Part shown: positions 32,936-39,289 of the stretch, piece by piece
Layout: every line of letters begins with the position of its first letter
How positions within the stretch are numbered: the stretch's first letter is position 1
Assembly (NCBI GenBank): GCA_023954855.1
Contig: JAGSGY010000053.1
Location: 1 to 39,289 of the forward strand
Direction of reading: 5' to 3'
Length of the DNA: 39,289 nt
DNA from: Pseudomonadota bacterium
GTDB lineage: Bacteria; Myxococcota_A; UBA796; GCA-2862545
The notes under the pieces: generated by a model
Database searches by the model: none
What the model saw: the letters and a program-made list of their open reading frames with translations, nothing else
What the model was told of the DNA's origin: nothing
Made by a program: the position numbers and the translations under genes

Positions 32936-34339
32936 TCAGCGCTCGATGCGACGGGCGCGGGTTCGCATGGTCACGAACTCCTCGGCCGAGGTCGGGTGGA
33001 TGCCGATAGTCGCATCGAGCTGGGTCTTCGTCACACCGCAGGTCATCGCCACCGCGAAGCCTTGGATGATCTCGCCGGCATCGGGGCCGATCATGTGCAT
33101 TCCCAGCACCTTGTCGGTCTCGCCGTCGACCAGGATCTTCATCCAGGTGCGCTCCTTGCGCTCGGTCATGGTCAGCTTCATGCCGCGAAAGGAGGACTCG
33201 TAGACGTCGACGACGTAGCACTTCTCGAGGGCTTCGCGCTCGGTCAGACCGACCGTTCCGATGTTGGGCTGAGAGAACACCGCAGTGGCGACGTTGTCGT
33301 AGCGGACCGCCGCGCTTCCGGGGCCGTAGAGCTTGCGCGCCAGATACATGCCCTGCGCGAGCGCGACCGGCGTGAGGCGGGGGTAGTCGATGATGTCGCC
33401 CATCGCGTAGATGCTCGGAACGCTGGTCTCGTACTCACCGTTCACCTCGATCTGGCCTCGGCGGTCCATCTTCACGCCGATTTCGGCAAGACCCATGCCC
33501 GAGGTCGCGGGCACTCGACCCACGGCGAACATGACCACGTCGTACTCACAGACCTCGTTGCAAGCCTCGAGCACCAGGTCGTCCGACAGCATCTTCGAGC
33601 CGCTGATCTCGACGGCCAGACCGGTGTCGGTCTTCTTGATCGACACAACCTCGGTCTCGGTGCGGACTTCGATGCCCTTGCGGCGGAGCTCCACCTCGAT
33701 GTGCTCGCGGAGGGCCTGGTCGAAGCCGCGCAGCACGTGGCCACCGCGGTGCATCAGCGTCACCTCGGCCCCGTAGCCCTGGAAGATGCCGGCAAACTCG
33801 AGGCCGATGTAGCCACCGCCCACCACGAGCACCCGCTTGGGGCACGCCTTCAAGGTGAAGGCCTCGTCCGAGGTGATGGCGAGCTCGGCGCCGGGGATCG
33901 AGGGCCGACGGGGGGCACCGCCCGTACACACAGCGATGCGCTCGGCCGTCACCACCTTTCCGTTGATCTCGACGCTGTGGGGTCCCGTCACAGACGCACG
34001 CCCGCGGACCAGCTGTACGCCGGCACCGACCAACATGCGCTCGTAGATCCCGTTGAGACGGCCGATCTCCTCGTCCTTGTTGGCGAACAGCTTGCTCCAG
34101 TCGTGCTTCATGCCTTCGACGGTCCAGCCGAAGCCGGCCATGTCCTCGACCTCTTCGCGGAAGGCCGAGCCGTAGACGAGGAGCTTCTTGGGCACGCATC
34201 CGACGTTCACGCAGGTTCCGCCGAGTCTCCCGGACTCAGCGAGCATGACACTGGCGCCAAAGCCGGCAGCCATGCGCGACAAGCGCACGCCGGCACTGCC
34301 ACCGCCGATCACAAACAGGTCTACGTCGTACTTGGCCAT
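32936..34339 (-). CDS. gor: Glutathione-disulfide reductase
   Basis: A flavoenzyme of 467 residues of the pyridine nucleotide-disulfide oxidoreductase class I family. The FAD-binding motif GGGSAG (12-17) and redox-active cysteines C43 and C48 (GGTCVNVGCVPKK) are present. The NAD(P)H site GGGYIGLEFAGIF and the C-terminal dimerisation motif with catalytic H448-E453 (HPTSAE) follow. NADPH preference and glutathione use are inferred from the Gor-like pattern, and a trypanothione- or mycothione-type enzyme is less likely. The chosen ATG at 34337-34339 follows GGAGG. A longer start at 34399 is not supported. It reduces oxidised thiols, which fits OsmC and the membrane thioredoxin in the window. Confidence 0.9.
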   Translation of the reverse strand: MAKYDVDLFVIGGGSAGVRLSRMAAGFGASVMLAESGRLGGTCVNVGCVPKKLLVYGSAFREEVEDMAGFGWTVEGMKHDWSKLFANKDEEIGRLNGIYERMLVGAGVQLVRGRASVTGPHSVEINGKVVTAERIAVCTGGAPRRPSIPGAELAITSDEAFTLKACPKRVLVVGGGYIGLEFAGIFQGYGAEVTLMHRGGHVLRGFDQALREHIEVELRRKGIEVRTETEVVSIKKTDTGLAVEISGSKMLSDDLVLEACNEVCEYDVVMFAVGRVPATSGMGLAEIGVKMDRRGQIEVNGEYETSVPSIYAMGDIIDYPRLTPVALAQGMYLARKLYGPGSAAVRYDNVATAVFSQPNIGTVGLTEREALEKCYVVDVYESSFRGMKLTMTERKERTWMKILVDGETDKVLGMHMIGPDAGEIIQGFAVAMTCGVTKTQLDATIGIHPTSAEEFVTMRTRARRIER

Positions 34340-34434
34340 CTCTGCCTCCGAGCCGACAGACGCATAGCGCGCCCAAGCGTGACACCGTGGTGTCTCCATC
34401 GCGCATGCGCTACCTCAACCCACCGGAGGCGTAG

Positions 34435-35310
34435 ATGGAAGGCGTGCACTTTGAGCGCGTGGCGACAAACGGCGTGACCCTGAACGTCGCCGTGGCGGGG
34501 CCTGAAGACGGTCCGATGGTCGTCTTGCTGCACGGATTTCCCGAGTTTTGGTACTGCTGGCGGCACCAGATCCCCGCCCTGGTCGAGGCTGGCTACCGGG
34601 TCATTGCACCGAACCTGCGCGGCTACGAGCACTCGGACAAGCCCCGGGGCGTGAAGCACTACGGCATTGACGACCTCGCCGACGACGTCGCCGGACTGCT
34701 CAACCACTACGGCGCCGACAAGGCCCCGATCATCGGACACGACTGGGGTGGGGCCATCACCTGGCACTTTGGCCATCGCCATCCCGACCGGGCGAGCCGC
34801 CTCGCGGTGCTCAACTGCCCGCATCCCGACACGATTCGCGAAGCGCTCTTCAAGGACAGCGCACAGCGGAAGCGGTCTTGGTACATCTTCATGTTCCAGC
34901 TGCCGTTCATCCCCGAGCGCTACATCGCCAAGAACAACTACGCGAGCGCGTGGGCGGCGATGGCCAAGAAGGCCTCGAACCGCGGCGTGTTCACGGATGC
35001 AGACCGCGCGGTCTACACCGAGGCCTGGTCCCAGCCCTACGCCCTCACGGCGATGCTGAACTACTACCGGGCATCCATCCGCGTGCCCCCTGCCCCGCGG
35101 CGCGCCGAGACGATTCCGGCTCCCCTGCTGCTGATCTGGGGAACTGCCGACCACGCGCTCGGCGAATCGATGATCGACCCCTCGCTCGCTCATGCCGAGG
35201 ATGCCCGTGTGAAGCGGCTCGATGGCATCAGCCACTGGGTCAATGTCGACGCCGCCGAGGACGTGAACGCCGCACTGCTGAGTTGGCTGTCGGGACAAGA
35301 CCCGTCCTGA
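34435..35310 (+). CDS. Epoxide hydrolase-like alpha/beta hydrolase
   Basis: A hydrolase of 291 residues. HGFPEFWYCWR (33-43) and the oxyanion segment are typical of soluble epoxide hydrolases. The nucleophile is D103 in GHDWGG, the acid is D239 (WGTADHALG) and the base is H267 (GISHWV). Lid tyrosines near 150 and 211 could activate the epoxide. Haloalkane dehalogenases and fluoroacetate dehalogenases share Asp nucleophiles, so the substrate could be an epoxide or a halide. GGAGG lies five bases before the ATG. It lies 16 bp before the PHP lipoprotein gene, and the promoter region is shared with the divergent glutathione reductase. Confidence 0.9.
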   Translation: MEGVHFERVATNGVTLNVAVAGPEDGPMVVLLHGFPEFWYCWRHQIPALVEAGYRVIAPNLRGYEHSDKPRGVKHYGIDDLADDVAGLLNHYGADKAPIIGHDWGGAITWHFGHRHPDRASRLAVLNCPHPDTIREALFKDSAQRKRSWYIFMFQLPFIPERYIAKNNYASAWAAMAKKASNRGVFTDADRAVYTEAWSQPYALTAMLNYYRASIRVPPAPRRAETIPAPLLLIWGTADHALGESMIDPSLAHAEDARVKRLDGISHWVNVDAAEDVNAALLSWLSGQDPS

Positions 35311-35326
35311 GAGGTACGATCGGCGC

Positions 35327-38305
35327 ATGAAGCGCATTCTCGTACCGTCCGTCCTCTCTGCCCTCGCCCTCTCGGGCTGTGGCGAACCCAGCTGCCTCAG
35401 CGGCGCCGATGACTGCGTCGTCGCCACGGCCTGCGAAGACCTGGCGTTCACCTGCGATGGCGGAACCACCCAGGTCTACGTCATCGACGACGTGAGCCAG
35501 ATCCCTGGCGGCATCTCCGCTTCGGGTGCGATCGGCGACTACGTGCTCGAGAACGACCAGGTGAAGGTCGTGATCGAAGCCCTCGATCACCCGCACTACC
35601 TCGGCATCTCGGGCGGCAGCATCGTGGACATGGTGGTGCCCGGCCAAGACCACGACAGCCTGCGCCACTACTGGCAGGCCACGGGTCTGCTCCCCTTCGA
35701 CTACGTCGAGTACACCGAGCTCGAAGTCCTCGAAGACGGCGATGTGAAGTCGATTCAGCTGCACGGAACCCTGCAGGGACGCCCCGATGCGCCGGTCCAC
35801 ACCCGCTACGAGCTGCATCCCTGCGAGCCCGGCGTTCGCATTCGCACTGAGATCGTCAACCTCGAGGCCGAGCCCTCCTCGTGGGCCCTGCTCGACGGCA
35901 TGTACTTCGGCGGCCGCGAGAACCTCGGGTTCGCCCCCTTCCCCGGCGGCGGCTTCAAGTTCCGCGAGTTCGGTCTCGGCGACCTCACCGAGGTCATGAC
36001 GCCCGTGCCCTACGTGGTCTCGGGTATGCACACCGAGCCTGCCGCGACCTACGCGACCATCGCCTGCAACGACGAGACGGTCACGACCTTCCTCACCGAA
36101 GAGATCGTGCCCGTCGGCGTGTCGCCCACCCTGGTCATGCCGCGCGACTACATCGTGTTCGAGCGGTTCCTGGCCGTCGGGGACGGAAGCGCGGTCTCGG
36201 TCGGCGCTGACCTGGCCCTCGAGGTGCGCAGCCAGCTCTTCGACGAGCCCTACACCGAGCTCTCGGGCTCGGTCTCGGTGCCGCAGGACGACAACAGCGC
36301 CGTCGGTGAGGGCATCCGAGCCCTGGTCACGATCTCCGAGGGCACCCTCGCGATGGACGCCGAAGAGCGCACGCCCTGGACCGTCGCCATTCCCGATGAC
36401 GACGGCGCCTTCACGGTACGCGTCCCCGCAGACCGCTCCTATGTGGCCGAGGTCGAGGCCATGGGCCGTGTCGTCGCAGAAGCCGAGGTCGACGTCGGAA
36501 GCTCTGCCGCTGATCTCGGCGACATCGAGCTACCCGCCATCGCCGATGTCAGCCTCTCGGGCACGCTCAACGGCGCCGATGACGGCGACGAGATTTACCT
36601 CTTGGTCCATCCCTCCGACGACCTGACCCTCGAGGAGTCCGAGGGCATCATGCTCGGCCACTTCGAGTCTTGCGCACCGATGCTCGGCCATCCCTACGGC
36701 GGCAGCCCCGCCTGCAACCGCGTGCTCGTCCGCGAGGGCGATGTCGAGACCGTCTCGCTGGTTCCCGGCACCTACGACTTCTTCGCGGTCGCCGGCCCCT
36801 TCTCGACGCTGGCCCGGGTTGGCGGTGTCGTCGTCGAGCCGGGCACCGCACAGAGCGTGCACCTGGACCTCGAGACCATCGACGGTCTGCAGCCCGCGGG
36901 CACCCTCACCGGTGACTTCCACATCCACGCGCGAAGCTCGTTCGACTCGTCGCTTCCCGACGTCGACCGCATGCGCGCCGTGCTCGCGAGCAAGCTCGAG
37001 GTCATGGCCTCCACCGAGCACGACCTGGTCTACGACTTCAGCCAGGTCGCCGCAGACCTCGGCGCCAGCGATGACATCGCGATCATGACCGGCACCGAGT
37101 CCACGGGCCACGTGCTCTGGTACTGGAACCCCACCGTGACCTACCCGCAGGTGACCGGTCACTGGATCATCTGGCCCCTCACCTACGACCCCGGCGCGCC
37201 CTGGCGCGGCGCTCCCTGGGATGAGCTGGTCGAGCCCGGTGAGCTATTCACCCGCGCCGCCGACCTCTCGTGGCCCGCCGACAGCGGCGTCATTCAGCTC
37301 AACCACCCCGTCGGCGGCGTGCAGTTCGGCCGCGACTTTGGCTGGGCCTCCGCCGCGCTCATCGACGGCAACGAGGACCTGAACGACGACGACGCGACCA
37401 CCCAGGGATTGTTCTCGCGCACGCCCGAGGGCTCCGACTTCGCGAACGACGACTACCACGTGCAAGAGATCATGAACGGCACGAACAACGGCCAGTTCCT
37501 GCAGTACCGGGCGTTCTGGCACTACCTCTTGAACCAGGGCGTGCTGCGCGCTGGCACTGCCAACTCCGACAGCCACACCCTGACCGACAACGTCGTCGGC
37601 ACGCCGCGTACCCTCGTCACGACCGACACGACCGTGGCGACCTTCGACCCGGTCACCTTCAACGCTGCTGTGCGCGAAGGCCGCATGACCGGCACCAACG
37701 GTCCGGTGTTGCTCGTCTCGACCACCGACGATGCCGGCGACACCCGCGCCCCGTCGCTCGACATCTTCGAGCCCGGCGACAGCGCCGAGCTCTCGATCGA
37801 GGTGCGCGCCGCACCGTGGGTCGACGTGCAAGAGGTGCGCATCGTCGTGAACGGCGAGGTCGTCGAGACCCTCACCGACCTGGCCGCCCAGCCCGACCCG
37901 CTCTCGATTCCAGCCGCTGCGGCCGATGTCGTTCGCCTGCAGACCACCGTCTCGCTCGCGGGGCTGCTGCCCGACAGTGGCGATGCCTGGATCAGCGTCG
38001 AGGCGGGCACCCCCCTCATCGACAACGCCGACCTCGACTGTGACGGCTGGCCCGACACCGGCGACAACAACGAAGACGGCAGCATTGACTGGCGAGACGT
38101 CGAGGGCGTCGAAGAGGCGCCTGAGAGCGACTGCTTCGCCATTGGCGACGCCGGGCCGCTGAAGGACCCGCCGATTCCCGAGGACCGGTCCTCGGCTGAC
38201 TACTTCTTCCATGCGGTCACCCCGCACGGCTACCCGCTTGCCTTCACAAATCCACTGGTGCTCGACCTCGATGGCGACGGTGAGTTCACGGGGGTGACGC
38301 AATGA
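35327..38305 (+). CDS. Surface lipoprotein with CehA/McbA-type PHP metallohydrolase domain
   Basis: A protein of 992 residues. Lipobox ALSGC, lipidation at C18. The N-terminal half (about 45-510) is rich in beta strands and includes Ig-like or carbohydrate-binding-like segments (VSLSGTLNGADDGDEIYLLVHP). The PHP domain (about 528-810) has the metal ligands in order: H532 and H534 (GDFHIHARSS), H565-D566 (STEHD), E591 (TGTES), H660 (NHPVGG), D748 and H750 (ANSDSH). The full ligand set implies an active phosphoesterase or amidohydrolase-like enzyme. The C-terminus has an Asp-rich calcium-loop-like stretch (DLDCDGWPDTGDNNEDGSID). The stop overlaps the next gene's ATG (ATGA). The substrate is unknown. 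Confidence 0.82.
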   Translation: MKRILVPSVLSALALSGCGEPSCLSGADDCVVATACEDLAFTCDGGTTQVYVIDDVSQIPGGISASGAIGDYVLENDQVKVVIEALDHPHYLGISGGSIVDMVVPGQDHDSLRHYWQATGLLPFDYVEYTELEVLEDGDVKSIQLHGTLQGRPDAPVHTRYELHPCEPGVRIRTEIVNLEAEPSSWALLDGMYFGGRENLGFAPFPGGGFKFREFGLGDLTEVMTPVPYVVSGMHTEPAATYATIACNDETVTTFLTEEIVPVGVSPTLVMPRDYIVFERFLAVGDGSAVSVGADLALEVRSQLFDEPYTELSGSVSVPQDDNSAVGEGIRALVTISEGTLAMDAEERTPWTVAIPDDDGAFTVRVPADRSYVAEVEAMGRVVAEAEVDVGSSAADLGDIELPAIADVSLSGTLNGADDGDEIYLLVHPSDDLTLEESEGIMLGHFESCAPMLGHPYGGSPACNRVLVREGDVETVSLVPGTYDFFAVAGPFSTLARVGGVVVEPGTAQSVHLDLETIDGLQPAGTLTGDFHIHARSSFDSSLPDVDRMRAVLASKLEVMASTEHDLVYDFSQVAADLGASDDIAIMTGTESTGHVLWYWNPTVTYPQVTGHWIIWPLTYDPGAPWRGAPWDELVEPGELFTRAADLSWPADSGVIQLNHPVGGVQFGRDFGWASAALIDGNEDLNDDDATTQGLFSRTPEGSDFANDDYHVQEIMNGTNNGQFLQYRAFWHYLLNQGVLRAGTANSDSHTLTDNVVGTPRTLVTTDTTVATFDPVTFNAAVREGRMTGTNGPVLLVSTTDDAGDTRAPSLDIFEPGDSAELSIEVRAAPWVDVQEVRIVVNGEVVETLTDLAAQPDPLSIPAAAADVVRLQTTVSLAGLLPDSGDAWISVEAGTPLIDNADLDCDGWPDTGDNNEDGSIDWRDVEGVEEAPESDCFAIGDAGPLKDPPIPEDRSSADYFFHAVTPHGYPLAFTNPLVLDLDGDGEFTGVTQ

Positions 38306-39096
38306 TCGCGCTGCTTCTCGCCACCGCGCTTGCGGGGCCCTGCGATGACACCGACCGCGGCATGGCCGTCGGTCCTTCCACCAACAATCCACGCCCAGGC
38401 GACCTCGGCAGCGGACACCGCGTGTGCCCTCGCTCCGAGATCGGCGGAAGCGTGAGCGGCGGCCTGGTCGTCGACGGGCCGGCCTTCTACGGCAACATCG
38501 CCGGCGGACTCTCCGCGCAGGGCAGCTGGGCGGTCGATGACAAGACCGAGCTCTACGCCCAGTTCGAAATCGTGCGCTACGACTCCCTCATCTCCGCGTT
38601 CTCGGACTCGACCCTCGGGACCGGGCACACCATGGTCGGCGCCGCTCGTCGCTTGGCCGAAGGTGAGAGCTGGGGCTTTGCGGCCCACACCCGTCTGGTA
38701 CTTCCCACCGCTTCAGCGCTGTACAAGAACGCTTTCCCCTTCGCCGCCGACCTCGGCGGTACCTTCGAGCTTCGCGCGGGACCGTTCCGGCCGCATGCGA
38801 CCGTGAACACGCTGTTCTCGGCGGCCGCATCGGCAGGTCCCGCGGACCCGTGGTTCGGAGTGGGCGGCACACTCGGCACCGAGATTCGCGCCGGCCAGAC
38901 CTTTGGCGTCGTGCTCGATGCCGCCGGCACCTACGGCTACGGGGTCAGTGGCCTCGACCATCTGTCCCTCGAGCCGGCCTTCCGCTTCGGCTTCAGCAAT
39001 GTGATGTCCGCCGAGCTGGGCTTTCACATGCCGCTTGCGGGCCGCGCGCACGCACCGTTGGGTGTCGAGCTGGCGGTGATGGGTCGCTGGCCCTAG
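38302..39096 (+). CDS. Small outer-membrane barrel protein coupled to the PHP lipoprotein
   Basis: A protein of 264 residues with a short signal peptide (MIALLLATALA, before GPCDD) and many Gly- and aromatic-containing strands (GGSVSGGLVVDGPAFYGNIA, ELYAQFEIVRYDSL, SWGFAAHTRLVLPTA, TFELRAGPFRPHATVNTLF, FGVVLDAAGTYGYGVSG, FRFGFSNVMSAELGFHMPLAG). These look like a transporter-like or OmpW-like barrel, but I cannot name the family. The ATG overlaps the stop of the lipoprotein (ATGA), so the two are produced together and may act together at the outer membrane. Confidence 0.78.
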   Translation: MIALLLATALAGPCDDTDRGMAVGPSTNNPRPGDLGSGHRVCPRSEIGGSVSGGLVVDGPAFYGNIAGGLSAQGSWAVDDKTELYAQFEIVRYDSLISAFSDSTLGTGHTMVGAARRLAEGESWGFAAHTRLVLPTASALYKNAFPFAADLGGTFELRAGPFRPHATVNTLFSAAASAGPADPWFGVGGTLGTEIRAGQTFGVVLDAAGTYGYGVSGLDHLSLEPAFRFGFSNVMSAELGFHMPLAGRAHAPLGVELAVMGRWP

Positions 39097-39103
39097 CAGC
39101 TAC

Positions 39104-39123
39104 GCGCCGGTCATGACCGGCGC
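39104..39123. terminator. Candidate bidirectional terminator palindrome
   Basis: GCGCCGGTCATGACCGGCGC is a perfect 20-bp palindrome eight bases after the barrel gene stop and nine bases from the stop of the convergent gene at the right edge. It can form a GC-rich hairpin in either transcript. No T-run flanks it, so intrinsic termination is uncertain. Confidence 0.5.
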
Positions 39124-39131
39124 ATAGCCCA

Positions 39132-39289
39132 TCAGTTCGTGTTGCCCGACGCGCCGATGATCCCGTCTCCGGCGCCACTACCACCCTTCAGGCCACCAGC
39201 CCCTCCGGTCCCGGTGACATAGCTGACGCCGCTGCCGCTCGGCGTGGCCGTCGAGTTGTCCCGGTACAGGCAGTAACTGGGCCCACCCG
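39132..39289 (-). CDS. C-terminal end of a Gly-rich protein (partial)
   Basis: The last 52 codons of a frame entering from the right edge on the minus strand end with GLKGGSGAGDGIIGASGNTN. Upstream visible residues include GPSYCLYRDNSTATPSGSGV. The Gly/Ser-rich tail and isolated Cys resemble secreted surface proteins of myxobacteria. Without the rest the function cannot be told. The stop (TCA on the plus strand at 39132-39134) lies beside the palindrome. Confidence 0.55.
   Translation of the reverse strand, partial: GGPSYCLYRDNSTATPSGSGVSYVTGTGGAGGLKGGSGAGDGIIGASGNTN

Noticed and set aside
37244-38392. Minus-strand 382-codon frame opposite the PHP lipoprotein
   Set aside because: Composition is that of a mirrored GC-rich gene. 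The plus-strand protein has a lipobox and a complete metal site.

Overview
The window is GC-rich and densely coded on both strands. The proteome points to a Myxococcota or related former deltaproteobacterium. It has many Cys-anchored lipoproteins, two membrane-spanning Ser/Thr kinases, a protein with a MYXO-CTERM-like tail (Cys, hydrophobic helix, Arg-rich end), Gly-rich secreted material, and bacterial versions of families better known in eukaryotes (SLC12-type cotransporter, DUF3336 patatin lipase). This assignment is inferred from gene content, since no rRNA or marker gene is present. I saw no tRNA, rRNA, CRISPR array, insertion sequence or phage gene. It reads as chromosomal backbone with many lineage-specific envelope genes.

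Layout. 1-2075 (minus): a TonB-dependent receptor cut by the window edge, preceded by a canonical cobalamin riboswitch and a candidate promoter, hence probably a BtuB-type vitamin B12 receptor. 2105-3250 (minus): an unrecognised, possibly propeller-like protein. 3473-6159 (plus): a response regulator/histidine kinase pair whose kinase carries a 54-bp tandem repeat in its periplasmic part. 6173-6666: the decayed remains of a steroid 5-alpha-reductase-like gene. 6688-10014 (plus): a membrane-anchored protein, a group II PLP decarboxylase, and the MYXO-CTERM-like surface protein. 10015-11676 (minus): an ABC-F ATPase. 11777-15077 (plus): a patatin lipase, a lipoprotein, a PhnA-family protein, and a secreted Cys-rich protein preceded by a perfect 19-bp Fur-type palindrome.

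15126-16747 (minus): YggT, OsmC and double-VOC proteins. 16821-18776 (plus): a secreted CsgG/LpoB-like protein. 18773-19222 (minus): YqeY. 19324-22993 (plus): a Ser/Thr kinase fused to an extracytoplasmic Cache-like sensor, followed by a DUF1444 protein. 23012-26216 (minus): a small protein, and an operon in which an outer-membrane barrel is translationally coupled to a second Ser/Thr kinase. 26336-27802 (minus): DUF2892 protein, ECF sigma factor, zinc-finger anti-sigma factor and membrane thioredoxin, a likely thiol/redox stress module. 27913-30762 (plus): a GH114-like lipoprotein and a hydrolase-fold lipoprotein whose nucleophile Ser is replaced by Tyr. 30748-34339 (minus): SLC12-like transporter and glutathione reductase. 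34435-39096 (plus): an epoxide-hydrolase-like enzyme, a 992-residue lipoprotein with a complete PHP metal site, and a coupled barrel protein. The right edge holds the C-terminus of a Gly-rich protein on the minus strand.

Themes. Signal transduction across the envelope recurs (two-component pair, Cache-kinase, barrel-coupled kinase, sigma/anti-sigma). Thiol and peroxide defence also recurs (OsmC, membrane thioredoxin, glutathione reductase), as do surface lipoproteins paired with barrels. None of these is proven to work together. The best candidates for undescribed biology are the Cache-kinase with its DUF1444 neighbour, the barrel-kinase pair, the pseudo-hydrolase/DUF6891 lipoprotein, the PHP-lipoprotein/barrel pair and the sigma/anti-sigma/thioredoxin operon.
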